DNA of 64,000 nt from the NCBI GenBank assembly GCA_023548195.1, contig JAJHZJ010000221.1, positions 2,710,001 through 2,774,000 on the forward strand, read 5' to 3'. The notes beneath the pieces were generated by a model. That model had not been told where the DNA came from. It was given only the letters and a program-made list of their open reading frames with translations, and ran no database searches. The stretch's first letter is position 1, and each line of letters begins with the position of its first letter. The translations under genes were made by a program, and so were the position numbers. The stretch comes from Bettongia penicillata ogilbyi (taxonomy: Eukaryota > Chordata > Mammalia > Diprotodontia > Potoroidae). This document shows, in pieces, positions 33,126 through 44,909 of this stretch.

Positions 33126-34855
33126 GTGCTTTTCAGGAGATATTCTTGGCATTTTCTTCAAAATTTTTTGTCTATAATATACACATATATAATGCATACA
33201 TGTAAATATAGAAATTAATTTTCTTTCAAATGAACAAAAATCTATTTACTCTTCTCATTGAAAAGAAAAAAGAAAAACTCTTCAAACAAATATTCATGGT
33301 CAAGCAAAATGAATCTGCAATAGTTCGTGTCCAAAATATATTATGTCTCAATCTATACCCTGGGTCCACCATCTCTCTATTGAGAGATGGGTAGTGGGGC
33401 TTTCTTATTGACCTTTGAAGTGACTATTTGATGTTGCCATTTCAAAGAACGTTTGTTTTAATGCCTACTGTGTGTGAAGGTGACTGTGCTAACACTAGCG
33501 GGAGAAAATTAAGTTTAGCTTTGAGTTATTTTCACAGCTTTTATAGCCTAAATTCACCCTTCTGACCTTCAATATAATCTTTGAGTCCTGGCAACCAATC
33601 AGGAGTTGCTCTTCCATCGCAGCAAAACTCATGTTCCTCTGTGACAGACCAAGTCCAGCTTCATGGAAGGTGCTCCAGCAAATTTGGGGTTCTCCCCAAC
33701 ACTCCCTCAGCACAATTGGTTACAGTTGATCCTTTCCCACATGGCAGCCAGACCCTTCCTATTGTGCTGACAATCTGTATCATCACACCTACCACACACC
33801 TGTCCCTAACTGATGGGAGCAACCTGGGGGCAAAACCCTGGATGTCTCATGCTGCTTCCAGCTGTTTTTCAAAAAGACTGGAATTACCACTCTGCTAAAT
33901 CAAAGTCCTGTGACCTTATGGGCTAGTAAGACATGCACCTTGACTGAGATCAAAGCTATTGGACACCAGCTCCCTGGATTTCCTTCTGTGACTCAAGTCT
34001 GGAGTCACACTTGACCTCTCCTTGAGGTCCCAATGCCAGCCACATCTAGAGGGTAGGAAGAGCCTGTGGCAGGGTCTAAAAGTATGCCTACAGTGGTTGA
34101 ATCAGAATGTTGAATCTACTGGGCACCACAGAGTTCTTCTCACATCTTGGAGAAGTTACTTTAGGATGGAGTAGCTCACTTAGGGAAACAGGAGAGAAAT
34201 CTTTTCAGCAGCAACGGTGGCTACAAGCCCATGAGAGCTGGAATAAGCTCCTGCCTAGGCAAGCCTGAGAAATCGAGGGGCATCTCCATTCAGCCATGGG
34301 GAAAGCTTACACTCTACCTGCTATCTTAGATCCCTCCCCACCATGGGAAGCTCATCTGCAGAGGATATTAATATATACAAATAAGGACACATACGGAAGG
34401 ACTGAGATAATAGCCGGCAAGCTGCCAGACACAACCCAAGTCCTGCCTGTCTCTTCTCTCACTCGCACATAATTATACTGATTTCAAACCAGTGAAAAGC
34501 CACTTTATAATCACCAGTGGAAGAAATCCTGCTTGTCTGTACTTAGGGACTCCAGCATGGAAGAATGACGTATAGACTGACAAGGGGCACAGGGCTCACA
34601 TGGATCCAGATTCATCCTGGGTGGGGGCCCTGGAATCAAAGAAGAGGGGTCAAGTTTTGCTGTCTCTGTCTCTGTGTGTCTGTGTTTCCACTCCAGAGTA
34701 ATCGAGCTTATACACATGCAAACACACATGTACACACAAAACATATTTGTACATATTATATGTATTATATGACACATAATGATTTAACACATAATATGCT
34801 CTATATATCCACATACATATCTTGGAATTGATCAACACGGCTATATGTAAAAGTC
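33126..34855. other. No gene recognised
   Basis: Unique-looking. AC/TA-rich low complexity lies at 34707-34815. The frames at 33495-33898 show no protein features. Confidence 0.5.
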
Positions 34856-34859
34856 TGAT

Positions 34860-34998
34860 GGATCATCTGAGGGTCATATATTTGAAACCAGGGAGGACCT
34901 TAGAGGTCATCAAGCCCAATCCCCTTATTTTATAAATGAGTAAGTAAACTGAGCCCAAAGGGTTGAAGTGATTTGACCCAAGATCACAGGAGTCAAGA
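34860..34998 (-). repeat. CORE-SINE fragment
   Basis: GACCTTAGAGGTCATCAAGC, TTATTTTATAAATGAGTAAG and TTTGACCCAAGATCACAGG in antisense order. Confidence 0.6.
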
Positions 34999-35004
34999 GC
35001 AGGA

Positions 35005-35215
35005 GTGGTGGAATGTAGTCTAGTGGACAGAGAGTTCACCTTGGCTGGGAAGACCCACGTTTAAGTTCTGTTTCTGACATATCCTGGCCATTGACACCAC
35101 CTCTAGCATCTCTCTACTACAATGTGTTTCAGGGAAGATACCAGTTGGCTTTGGTAGAGGGATTTTCCTCATCTGGTTGTTCTTTATACCAATAAAATCA
35201 TAAGTCCAACCCTAG
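35005..35215 (+). repeat. tRNA-derived SINE, same type as the LTR-split copy
   Basis: TGGAATGTAGTCTAGTGGAC, CACGTTTAAGTTCTGTTTCT, AAGATACCAGTTGGCTTTGG and ACCAATAAAATCATAAGTCC parallel the split copy at 27463-28160. Confidence 0.7.
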
Positions 35216-35344
35216 TGCCTTGTGTCTCAGGAGAAGTTGCTCTTTTCATTTTTTAAGACTAACCTCTTTGTATCTTTTCTGCTATCTCATCTCTCCTACT
35301 CCAAGACTGCTCCAACAGTCATCTTTTTCCTCTCTCCTGTGGTT

Positions 35345-35466
35345 TTTTTTTGGGGGGTGGGTAAGGCAATTGGGGTAAGTGACTTGCCCAACACCACGCT
35401 GAGGTCAGACTCGAACTCAAGTCCTCTTGACTCCAAGGTTCTATCCATTGCTCTAGCCACCCCTCT
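35345..35466 (-). repeat. CORE-SINE, head-proximal fragment
   Basis: AAGTGACTTGCCCAACACCA, ACTCGAACTCAAGTCCTCTT and TCCATTGCTCTAGCCACCCC, next to a T9/G6 run. Confidence 0.7.
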
Positions 35467-35469
35467 CCT

Positions 35470-36005
35470 GTGTCTTCAATTTCAATCTCACTCTCTCCAT
35501 AGTTTCATTCCCAGTCTTCCCCCTCCTCATAAACTTTTACCTGGTTCTGCTTTCTTCAAGCTACCAGACCATTTCCTTCCTTTCACAGTCAAACATAGAA
35601 AGAAAGAGCAGTCTACATTTATTGCCTCCATTTCCCTATTTCGCACTCAGTCCTCAATCCCTGGCAATCTTGCTTCTGCTTCCACTACTCTGTTGAATCT
35701 CATCTATTCAAGGTTAACAAAGATTTTTTCCTCAATCCTACTTCTCCTTGCCTTCTTTGCACCATTTATCACTTGGTCACAACAGAAAGTGAAATCCCCC
35801 AAATAGAAGGGACTATATAGTCTTTAGAAATGGGGAAGGAGGGTTAAGAAATAACTTCCATTCTGAAGTAGGAGACAAATGCCAGGGGGATGTTTGTAAG
35901 TTTTTACTCCTCTTCCTTTCCCTTACCCTTAGGGAGGGTATGTCTATTAAATGGTGGAAAGCAAAAACATTTTTTTAAATTGTAACCTCATTTATTTATT
36001 TATTT
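35470..36005. other. No gene recognised
   Basis: The + frame at 35222-35806 (194 codons) spans SINE sequence and T-rich DNA. It lacks domain features and is treated as chance, although an L2-like fragment could be present. Confidence 0.4.
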
Positions 36006-36009
36006 TTTG

Positions 36010-36355
36010 TAAATAGTGGGACTTTATTTTTCAACTTTATTTATTTGTCTTCAATTTTCAACAATCACTTCCATAAGATTTAAATTTTCTCTCCCTCCTT
36101 CCCCCTTCCCTCTCCAAAACAGCACGCAATCTTATATGGACTGTACACATACATTCTTATTAAACACATTTTCACATTAGTCATGTTGCAGGGAAGAATT
36201 TAAACGAATGGGAGAAAGAATGAGAAAAACTAAACAAAACCCAAACATAACAAAAGAGAAAACAGTCTGCTTCATTCTGCGTTCTGACCCCCTAGTTCCT
36301 TCTCTGGATGTCGATGGCGTTTTGCATCATGAGTCCTTTGGAAATGTTTCAGGTC
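36010..36355 (-). mobile_element. L1 3'UTR fragment, 5'-truncated
   Basis: ATCACTTCCATAAGATTTAA, CGCAATCTTATATGGACTGT, CACATTAGTCATGTTGCAGG and TGCATCATGAGTCCTTTGGA match the 3'UTR at 8780-9060. Confidence 0.8.
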
Positions 36356-37000
36356 CTAAACAAATACATTTCACAGAACACTCTTGCCTCAAGGTATCTG
36401 AGATAACACATGAACAAAGAGGTGAAAATAGAGAGAAGACTATATGAAGGAAGAAGAAGGGAATGAGGACATAAAAGAAGGGTTTCCCTGTCCTGCTGAC
36501 TGCTTAGGGACAGAGTCCACTAAAAAGCAGTGCCATATAGTAAATGTCAGCTGTAGAGATGGTGGCATGAAGCAGCTGATGAGAGAGGTAATGGCAGCGG
36601 TGGCAGAAGTGGTGGTAGCAGCAGCAGGGATGGAAGGGTCAGCAGACTGATATATCCAACCTGTACTTTCCCTGGGACCCCAGTCACAGTATGCACAGGC
36701 CCTCGACATTGGCTTAATGATGAATTTGTTTGGCTCAACTTGGGTCGGAGTCCCCTTGATGGTCTTACTAAATTAACTAGGGATGGGTGGAGTAGGAAAA
36801 CTGCGGCAAGAAGAGAGAGGTGGAGCTGAGAGAGAGGCAGCAGGCAGAGCAGCTAGCCTGGGTGAGAGAGGGGCATTTTGTTTAAGGGAGCTTGTTTGTG
36901 AGGAGGACTGACAGACAGAAAGCTCTGGATGGGGTCACAAGCTACTTAGGAATGTCATTACTGATAACCTCAAAGACTAAGCCTGGTCTATTTGACCTTT
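36356..37000. other. No gene recognised
   Basis: Includes a GC-richer patch at 36570-36650 with GCAGCGGTGGCAGAAGTGG repeats. No supportable gene. Confidence 0.45.
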
Positions 37001-37002
37001 TT

Positions 37003-37640
37003 TAAAACAAATTTATTTTATTAAATATTTCCTGATCACATGTAAAACAAATTTTTAACATTCATTTAAAAGAAATTTTGAGTTCCAAATTCTCCTCCCT
37101 CTGCCTTCCCCCTCCTCTTGAGAAGGCAATCAATTTGGTATCGATTATATATATAAAGTCATGTAAAACGTATTTCCCCATTAGCCATGTTGAAAAAAAC
37201 CCCTAAAAAACCATGGACAAAATCCCCTATGAAAAATAATGAAAGTTTTAAAAAAGTATGCTTTAATCTTCACTCAGAGTTATCATTTCTCTCTCTAGAG
37301 GGGGACAGCATTTTTCATCATGGCTCCATCGTGGCCCATTGTCTTGATCAGAGTACCTAAGTCTTTCACAGCTACAATCATCCTACAATATTGCTGTTGC
37401 AATGTACAAGGTTCTCCTGATTCTGCTCATTTCACTTTGTATCAGTTCATATAAGCCTTCCCAGGTTTTTCTGAAAGCATCTTGCTTGTCACTTCTCATA
37501 GTGCAGTAGTATTTCAGGACAATCTTATCCCACAACTTATTTATCCATTATCCAGTTGATGGACATCCCATTGATTTCCAATTCTTTGCCACCATAAAAG
37601 AGCTGCTAAATATAAATAAAATACAAATATTTTTGTATAA
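37003..37640 (-). mobile_element. L1 3' end, 5'-truncated
   Basis: 3'UTR (GAGTTCCAAATTCTCCTCCC, CATTAGCCATGTTGAAAAAA) then the ORF2 end in antisense (CTTTGTATCAGTTCATATAA, TATCCAGTTGATGGACATCC, TTTGCCACCATAAAAGAGCT). It is a different, older subfamily than the copy at 8757. Confidence 0.8.
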
Positions 37641-37644
37641 ATAG

Positions 37645-39190
37645 TTCCTTTTCCCTTTTCTTTTTTAATCAGCACTTCTGTTACAGGTACTTTTCCTTGA
37701 TGAAGAACAGTGGAACATAAGCAAAAAGATGTGTTCCTAGATCCCCTATAGAGAAGACAGAGTCTGGGGGGGAGGGGTGAATGTGGTCCATTAGCTCCAG
37801 GGATCTCAGATCAGCATCCTGTGGATGGCATCCAGGCCATAAAGATGAATGAACAGAGCTCTCTGTCAACAGTGAACCCTGAAGGGAAGAAATTTGCCAA
37901 GAGATTAATGGATTTGGATGGATTTTTTTTATTTGCTTAATTGTGGCTGTGGTCCAAAGTACACATCAAATAGTGTGCAATTCTTTCAAAGGGAAAAAAT
38001 GATGGAGTGTTGAGCATGATGGCCTTCAAGAAGAAAGAATTTGGAGTGAAAGCAGTTGTCAGGAAAAGCTTCAGCAACACAGAATAATCAAAACCGAGTA
38101 CTGTGTGTGGTGGGAAGGAGTTGGTTCCACAGAGTCCCGGGAACACATAATGATAGCTGATGGCTGGGGACACTCATGACTCCCAGGGCAGACCACCAGA
38201 AGACAACAGTCGCCATTTTGTCCTACTCCCTTCTGCCTTTCATTGGATTTCTCTCCGTGTGGCTTGGTCAAGGGCAGAAAACAGAAAGATCTGACAAGTT
38301 AGAAAGCAGTACTGGAAATGGAGACCATGTGATGGAAAATGACCTGACTTTCTTCTGGGCATGTCCTCTAGTACAAGCTGAATCTCAAGCACTTGCCCTT
38401 TTCCCCTCTCCCCCTAAGGCTATGATTAGAGATGTTTAAACCAAGGTCAAGGTGTGTGGGGTATGGAGCAAAAAAACAGAGAAACAGTCCCACTTTCAGA
38501 TGCTCAGACTGGGGAATAAATGCTTGGCACTGTTTGCCTTCTTTCTGTAAATCTGATTCTGAGAGCAGAGCTCTCCTTATGGAATGATGTTTTGACAGAA
38601 CTGATGATGGGGAATCCAGATTAAATTAAAACCTAACAGATGTGGCTTGGCTAAAAAACAAAAGCAAATGCCCTACCTATGCTTCTAGTTAACTCACCCC
38701 CTGCAGAAAACTGATACCATGAAGACAAAATCTCATTATGAGATTTGGACCTCCAAATTTTGTCATGATATTTTACTAATATGAATACGCTGCTAAAAAT
38801 CATATTTCTAGTCTATGATGCCTGGAGAGGAAACAGTGCTAACATATATGTGTGTGTGTATGTATATACATGTATATGTATAGATACATGTATGAATACA
38901 CACATACACATATATATTCTTTCTCTGGGGAATTAGCAAATGAAAAGAAAGACTGAGTAAGGGAAGAAGGGAGGTAAAGAACATACTTCACCCCTCCATT
39001 GCTTTTCTTGACTCCTATATCTTCAACTGTGTTGTGTTTAAATACTAAATAGTAATTGTTTCTCTTTTTCCCAGCAACCCTGAGGATCTTCTCCTCCCAG
39101 TTTGATTTTTTTTTTTTATCAAAGGGGCCATCCCTTGAGCAACTATTTAAAGAAGTCTATTTATTGAATGGGTGTATCTCACCCAAAGTG
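37645..39190. other. No gene recognised; TG/TA repeat inside
   Basis: Unique-looking, with a G8 tract near 37770 and the TG/TATA microsatellite at 38846-38920. Confidence 0.5.
38846..38920. repeat. TG/TATA compound microsatellite
   Basis: Alternating TATATGTGTGTGTG, ATACATGTATATG and ACACACATACACATATAT; purine-pyrimidine alternating throughout. Confidence 0.8.
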
Positions 39191-39199
39191 AGAATGCTG

Positions 39200-39428
39200 T
39201 ACAAACTTAGCCTGAAAGGGTCAGAGTCTCACACTCACTCCATCCTGGGTCATTTCCCGCCGTCTTGATGAGTATCAGGCCACTAGATCCAGATGACTCA
39301 GGAGAAGAAAGTGAGGTTGGTGACCTTGCAGAGCCCTCCCTCCCTCAAATCAAAGTCAAGGGCAAGTCATGTCATCTTCTTGACATCATGGTCCTTTTCA
39401 AGAATGAAGGACAGATACAACAACTTTG
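39200..39428 (+). repeat. WSINE1-like SINE 3' part
   Basis: CATCCTGGGTCATTTCCCGC, GATCCAGATGACTCAGGAGA, GTGAGGTTGGTGACCTTGCA and TTCAAGAATGAAGGACAGAT. Confidence 0.8.
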
Positions 39429-39429
39429 A

Positions 39430-40078
39430 CTGGTTTTGGTAAATGATTTGGACACTGAGGTAGCTTTTATTAAAAGACTAAGATTTTTGAGCTCAGAAGG
39501 GATGAGAAAGAGTCTAAGGAAAGTGTTTGATCAAAAGGAAAATAACTGTGGAACTCACCTACAGGCAGAGTTATAACCAGGAATTCCAGCACCTGGAACA
39601 AATTTGGTTGAGCTGAGGGTGAAGGGGTGAGAGGGGTGGGGGTGGGAGAGAGAGCTATTGCTAGGGAGGTGGACATGGGCTACCATCACTGATGATCCTG
39701 GGTGTTCATTGTAGTGTGGGTGGTCCCTAGACCTGGCCATGTGGATCGAGATTTCTTTCCTAATCACATGCAGTTGAACTGACTTTGTAAGAAGAATACG
39801 GTGACTAGGAAAGCAACATGGGGAAGAGCAATGGAAACTTCCAGGTGTGGTGGCCTGGATCTGCTTGAGAGAGTAGGGTGTGATGAAACCAGTGTGCCAG
39901 AGGGGTGGGCCATTCTTGGGGAGAAGAATATATCCCCCACCTCAACATGTTGGTTCATGGGGACAAAACCTGAGATACCCCATGGTATTTAAAGGCATCA
40001 TTATATGTCAGATGTAAGTTACTATACCAAGGACAGTGAACCTGCTATAGAGTATAGTTGTATAAACTTTTGCTGTCT
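39430..40078. other. No gene recognised
   Basis: Unique-looking sequence without a supportable frame. Confidence 0.5.
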
Positions 40079-40079
40079 T

Positions 40080-40400
40080 AGATTCATAGAATCTTAGAGT
40101 TGGAAAGGATCTCAAAGATTTGTTGTTTTTTTTTTTAAATATTACCCATACCCAGCCAGGAACTTCTTTTATAGTAAAGCAACTGTTTGAAGACCTCCAG
40201 TTATGGGGAACTCACCATCTACAAAGGCAGACCATTTTTGCAGAGCTTTAGTCATTAGGAAAAATTTCTTTATTTGAGGTTAAATCTTTCTCTCTGCAAC
40301 TTTAGTCTCCTCCTTCTAGTTCTGACCTCTGTTTGTCCGTCATTGACTTCAGGGTCTGAGACAGGCAAACCTCTATCTTTTGCTGACCTTCCATAAGAAT
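40080..40400. repeat. Old unclassified repeat, pair of 62755-62990
   Basis: Both copies share a layout: 'agagttggaaaggatctcaa', then a 'ggaactcacca'-type centre, then a run like 'ttaggaaaaatttctttatt'. The family is not identified. Confidence 0.4.
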
Positions 40401-40799
40401 TGGGATAGAGAGAAGCCAAAACAGCGTAGATGGATTGACAGTTTACACTGACGTGACTGAAGGCTAATTCAAAAATGGAATCACATGTCAAGAACAGGAA
40501 AGTACTGAGACCTTTCTGTCTCTCTCTGCCTAATTGATGAAAATGGTCCCACATTGAACAGAATAGGATCATGAACAGATCTCTGGGGCATTCCACTAGA
40601 CCCCTCCACCTAGAATCACAGAGATCCATTAAGACTTGGCCAAACTCCGTGCTAAAATTTGAGCAAATGGTGTTTGTAGTGTTCTCTGATCTGTCTTGTC
40701 ACGTTATTAGAAAAGAAAATAAGCTTAGTATCATCATCACACATTTCTGATGAGGCCATACTGTATTTTAGTGGCAACCAATCCCCTAAGCACTGTTCC

Positions 40800-41235
40800 A
40801 TGCTTTCCTATTTCTGTGACTTTGCTCAGATTACCAGTTACATTAAGAATATCTTCCCTCCCTGTGTTGGTTTGTTTGAATTCTCACTTATTTTAAAAGC
40901 CCAACTTAGAAGCTTCCTCCTTCATGAAATCCTCCCTGATTAGATCTCATGTAGCAATTGGCTTCATTCTTCTCTAATGCACTTATCATGGACCATTTTG
41001 AATTATGGTTATCTCTGTCTATCATCTATCTATCTATCTCTCTATCTATCGAGCTATCGATCTACCTATCATCTATCTCATCTATCATCTATCTCATTTA
41101 TCTATCTATCAATCATCTATCATCTATCTCATCTATCATCTATCTATCCATCTAATTATCCCTCTCTACTAGAGTGTAAATAGAAGGTAGGACTGATATC
41201 TTATCTCTCGCAGCTCAGCACAGTGCTTGGCTTGC
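40800..41235 (+). mobile_element. L2 LINE 3' end split by an ATCT microsatellite
   Basis: CTTCCTCCTTCATGAAATCC, CTCCCTGATTAGATC and ATGCACTTATCATGGACCAT lie left of the microsatellite. CTACTAGAGTGTAAATAG and CAGCTCAGCACAGTGCTTGG lie right of it. Together they give the L2 3' order. Confidence 0.65.
41018..41160 (+). repeat. (ATCT)n tetranucleotide microsatellite
   Basis: About 140 bp of interrupted ATCT units with CATCTATCATCT variants. Confidence 0.95.
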
Positions 41236-41475
41236 TCTGTTCAGTTGTTTCAGTCATATCTGACTCTTCATGACCCCATTTTTGGCTTTCTTGGTAAAGA
41301 TATTGGAGTGATTTGCCATTTCCTTCTCCAGCTCATTTTATAGATGAGGAAACTGAGGCAAACAGGATTAAGCGACTTGCCCAAGGTCACCTAGCTAGTA
41401 AGTTTCTGATTTCAACTCAGGTCCTCCTGACTCCAGGCCCAGTACTCTAACTACTTCACCTTCCAGCTATCCACT
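41236..41475 (-). repeat. Marsupial tRNA/CORE-SINE, near full length
   Basis: From GTTCAGTTGTTTCAGTCATA through CATTTCCTTCTCCAGCTCAT to CTAACTACTTCACCTTCCAG. Confidence 0.85.
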
Positions 41476-41930
41476 CTGCTTGCAGCTGGTGACTAATAAA
41501 TGTTCATTGAATTGAAATGAATTGAATCCCAGCTGGAAGTCAGGAAGGTAGAAGCATAGGATCTCAGAAACTGAAGGAATGTTGGAATTGAATTGTTTTG
41601 TACCTTCATATATGAAGTGATTGAAATGCCTAGCCCTCAACAGTTTGTTTCATCAGTGAAATGAGAGGATATTTCTTGGCACAGTACCTGATACACAGTA
41701 AGCCGGTACTTAACAAATACTTGTTCCCTTCAGCCCTTTCAAGTTCATGGTGGAGGTGTGGCCCAGTGCTGTAAAGCATACTTTCCTCCCACTGGGTGCC
41801 CAGTTCCCTAAATTTTCAAGTGTTGCTGGCTCCAGTTACCCATCAGGAAGGCCATTCAAGGGACAGAGATGATTAGTTTCCTCCTCTGATTAGATTGAGA
41901 GGCTGTCTGGCATGGAGATAGAGTGTTGGG
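41476..41930. other. No gene recognised
   Basis: Includes an L2-like ATAAATGTTCATTGAATTGA scrap at 41496-41515. Otherwise nothing assignable. Confidence 0.4.
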
Positions 41931-41934
41931 CTTG

Positions 41935-42280
41935 GCTGACATTTATAGAGCATTCTAAGGTCTGCAAAGTGCTTGACATATGTCCTTTGACATATACGTC
42001 CTTTGATCCTCAAAACAACCTTATGAAGTAGGTGCTATTTTTTACCCTCATCTTATCCATTGGTAGTGACTGACCAGATCCGTCGTGTTTTCATTTCTCC
42101 AGAGCCTGGGAAATGGGTTGGTTTTGTTTTCTAAAACTCTGCCTTAGCTTTGAGTCATTGGTCTGCATGGAGATGAATAAACTCATACTGAGAGAAGTTT
42201 CAAGGGTCACCCAGCTAGTGAGTGTTCGAGACAGGATTTGAATACAGATATTCCTGACTCCAAGTCCATACTCTGTCTAC
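41935..42280 (-). repeat. CORE-SINE interrupted by unrelated sequence
   Basis: TAAGGTCTGCAAAGTGCTTG, CAAAACAACCTTATGAAGTA, then a break at about 42060-42195, then AAGGGTCACCCAGCTAGTGA and TTGAATACAGATATTCCTGA. Confidence 0.6.
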
Positions 42281-42282
42281 TA

Positions 42283-42440
42283 TGCCTGGGTTCAAATACC
42301 ATCTCTGACTCTTGCTAGCTGTGTGACCTTGGGTTAGTCACTTAAACGTAAAGTCTTCGGTGATTCTCTAAAGATCATAAATTATAGATGAATTATCTGT
42401 GCCAATGATGCCATCAACTCCTGAGGAACTCCATTCAGAC
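42283..42440 (+). repeat. tRNA-derived SINE fragment
   Basis: CTGGGTTCAAATACCATCTC, TAGCTGTGTGACCTTGGGTT and GAATTATCTGTGCCAATGAT. Confidence 0.6.
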
Positions 42441-42890
42441 CAGAGGCTGGAAATCATGGCAGAGTGTGTTTGTGTGTTGGGGTGGGGGGTGGGTCTGTTG
42501 CCCAGACTCTGGAGAAAATGAAAATGTGCCCAATCTGATCACTGACTGACAATGGATAAATTTTCCCAGTAACAGTAGTAATCAAGACAAGAAAAATCTC
42601 AGTAGTTGTTGGACCTGAATTGATCCATAACACCAAGTAGAAACTGCCTTTAGGTAGATGGGTCATACATATAAGTAAAAGAGTTTCAAGATGTCATCTT
42701 CACTCCAACCCCACCCTCACCCCAATCCTCAAATCTCTCCTACTGAAATTCAACCATTAGAGATTCATTTATTTGTATTGTAAAGACTTTTTGGTCTTCA
42801 AGGAGGGTTTTGTTGTAAGGGGACAGACTAAGTTAAGTCCTTGGAGTGGGGAGGAGTTGCCTAAAGTTGGGGTAACAGGATATAAAAAAT
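42441..42890. other. No gene recognised
   Basis: G-rich patch at 42478-42496 (GGGGTGGGGGGTGGG); otherwise unique-looking. Confidence 0.45.
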
Positions 42891-42894
42891 CAGT

Positions 42895-43082
42895 TTCTAC
42901 TAGGCACTCGAGAGACTCCTTCCAAAAAGCTCACTTTATCTCACTTGATCTTCACAGCAACCTTAGGAATTAGATGCTATTATTATCTCCATTTTATAGG
43001 AAAGTGAGGCAGAGGCAAAGTGACTTGCTCAGGGTCACATGGCCAGGGTCTGAGGTCACATTTGAACTCAGATTCATCTGAG
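42895..43082 (-). repeat. CORE-SINE fragment
   Basis: AACCTTAGGAATTAGATGCT, TCCATTTTATAGGAAAGTGA, GCTCAGGGTCACATGGCCAG and CACATTTGAACTCAGATTCA. Confidence 0.7.
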
Positions 43083-43685
43083 ATAGAAGCGTAACATCTA
43101 ATGGAGTTAAAAACTCTACTCTCATCAGAAAAAAGTTTCTGCAGTAACATAATCTTTTCCAAATGTTTCAAAGCTTCATCCCTGTTGACCATCACTTAGC
43201 TCTATCGGCTTTTCTTTGATTTCCTGAAACTTGAGATGTTTCTGCCTCTCTTTCCTTCCCGTTCTGCCCTGTTACTTCCCCTAAGTTACGCTCCTTCCCA
43301 GACTTTGAATAAGTATTAGAAAAACAGATGCCAGGACTCTCCAGGACATCTGATTCATGCTTCCCTTCTGGCCCCCGCATCCCCTATTTCTTAAAAATAA
43401 TGAAAATGTCTTGGAACATTAGCGAACATGAGTGGTTTGCTCTTTATCAGGCATGACAACCATTCTACTGTCTTAAATAGGAACTAGATGTAAGACCTTC
43501 CTTCTCCCGAGCTTCTCAAGGTAGGACAGAAGAATAAATGGCTCTAAGGGTCTGGGATAAGGACGACAATGAAGAGAAAGAATCAAAGGGGAAATGGAAG
43601 CAGAGGAGGAGGAGGAGGAGGCCTGTGAAGAGGCCGGCCCCAGGCTGGGGAGGCCCTCAGGGAAAGCTGGCACTTCCCACGGGAG
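43083..43685. other. No gene recognised; GGA run at 43601-43622
   Basis: Short purine run GGAGGAGGAGGAGGAGG. Frames across it (43473-43834) are low-complexity chance frames. Confidence 0.5.
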
Positions 43686-43689
43686 ATGG

Positions 43690-43878
43690 TTGTCCTTCAA
43701 TTGTGTTCAGCTCTTTGGGGTTTTCTTGTTTTCAGCTCCTTTTACAGAGAAGGAAACTGAGGCAAACAGAGTTGTCGATGGTCACACAGCTAGTAAGAGT
43801 ATCTGAGGTCACATTTGAACTCAGATCTTTTTGACTCTGGGCCTGGCACTCTAACCACTGAGTCATCCATATCCAGGG
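43690..43878 (-). repeat. Marsupial CORE-SINE, middle part deleted
   Basis: CTTTGGGGTTTTCTTGTTTT, GAAGGAAACTGAGGCAAACA, TCACACAGCTAGTAAGAGTA and CTCTAACCACTGAGTCATCC. Confidence 0.75.
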
Positions 43879-43964
43879 AAGATAAGGGCATTTATCTCTC
43901 TATGGACTGCTCACATGGGGAGGAAATGCGATACTGCTTTGTGAAAACCTTTTAGTTGCTTCTT

Positions 43965-44076
43965 CCTTGTTTTTCTTTCCTTCTTTCTTTTTCTTTCTTC
44001 CTCTTTCCTTTCTTTTGCTTCTTTATCCTTTCCTTTCCTTCCCTTCTTTTTCTTTCTTTCCTTCCTTCTTCCTTTC

Positions 44077-44160
<84 letters not shown>

Positions 44161-44179
44161 TCCTTCCTTCTTCCCTCTT

Positions 44180-44268
<89 letters not shown>

Positions 44269-44275
44269 CTCTAAT
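43965..44275 (+). repeat. (TTTC)n microsatellite, about 310 bp
   Basis: Two long, nearly pure (TTTC)n blocks (about 44075-44160 and 44187-44270) flanked by imperfect TTCC/TTTC. On the - strand it is a pure-purine GAAA tract. It creates spurious Phe/Ser- or Lys/Glu-repeat frames that are not genes. Confidence 0.97.
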
Positions 44276-44685
44276 ATTCATTGAAATGTAATCTCCTCTT
44301 TTGCAAACAGTTGAAGAGGGGAGGTAAAGCCTTGGAAAAAGGGAGTTAAGAAACATGTGACTTGCCTGAGGGACCTCCATCCTCTATGCTGGTCACAGCT
44401 TGTGGCTGAGCATACCTGCAGTTCTCTTTTTTTAGTGGCTCCCTGGCCTTACCACCTCTTCTCACAAAGCCTTCTGATTGCTTCAGGAATGTGACCCTTT
44501 AATCCGTCTCTTAGAATTTGCTTCTTAAATGACTGCTTCTTTATTAGAATGGAAGTTATTGGGAAATAAACAAAGATTGTATTTTTTTAAGTCCACACTT
44601 GTGATTCCACTGGTATAGGGAATTCTGAGAGAGGAAACACCCTCTATCAAGGCAAATCAGCACCTGCTCTCCAAATTATGGTTTT
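44276..44685. other. No gene recognised
   Basis: An L2-like scrap may lie at 44440-44570. Nothing else. Confidence 0.4.
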
Positions 44686-44689
44686 AGAG

Positions 44690-44800
44690 AGTTGCCCTGG
44701 GTGCCCAGAGGTAAAATAACTTGGTCAGTAAGTGTCAAAACAGGGATTTGAACTCAGATCTTCTTAACTGCAAGGCCATTTCTTTCTGCCTTGTATCCAG
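44690..44800 (-). repeat. CORE-SINE fragment
   Basis: AAATAACTTGGTCAGTAAGT and TTTGAACTCAGATCTTCTTA. A second similar scrap (TTTGAACTCAGGTTTTTCTA) lies at about 44849-44868, followed by short (CCTT)n at 44880-44906. Confidence 0.55.
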
Positions 44801-44909
44801 AGTATCTTGGTGAGAGTAACATAAACAGCAAGTGTCAGAAGGAAAATTTGAACTCAGGTTTTTCTAACTGATGCCAGTTCTTTCTTTCCTTCCCTCCCTC
44901 CCTCCCTAT

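Noticed and set aside
35222..35806. 194-codon + strand ORF
   Set aside because: It spans an antisense SINE and T-rich DNA, has no domain, and no splice or promoter context supports a gene.
41018..41160. CRISPR-like regular repeats
   Set aside because: A simple ATCT microsatellite in a vertebrate genome, with no spacer structure.
43952..44380. Long Lys/Glu-repeat or Phe/Ser-repeat frames
   Set aside because: They are translations of the (TTTC)n microsatellite in several frames.
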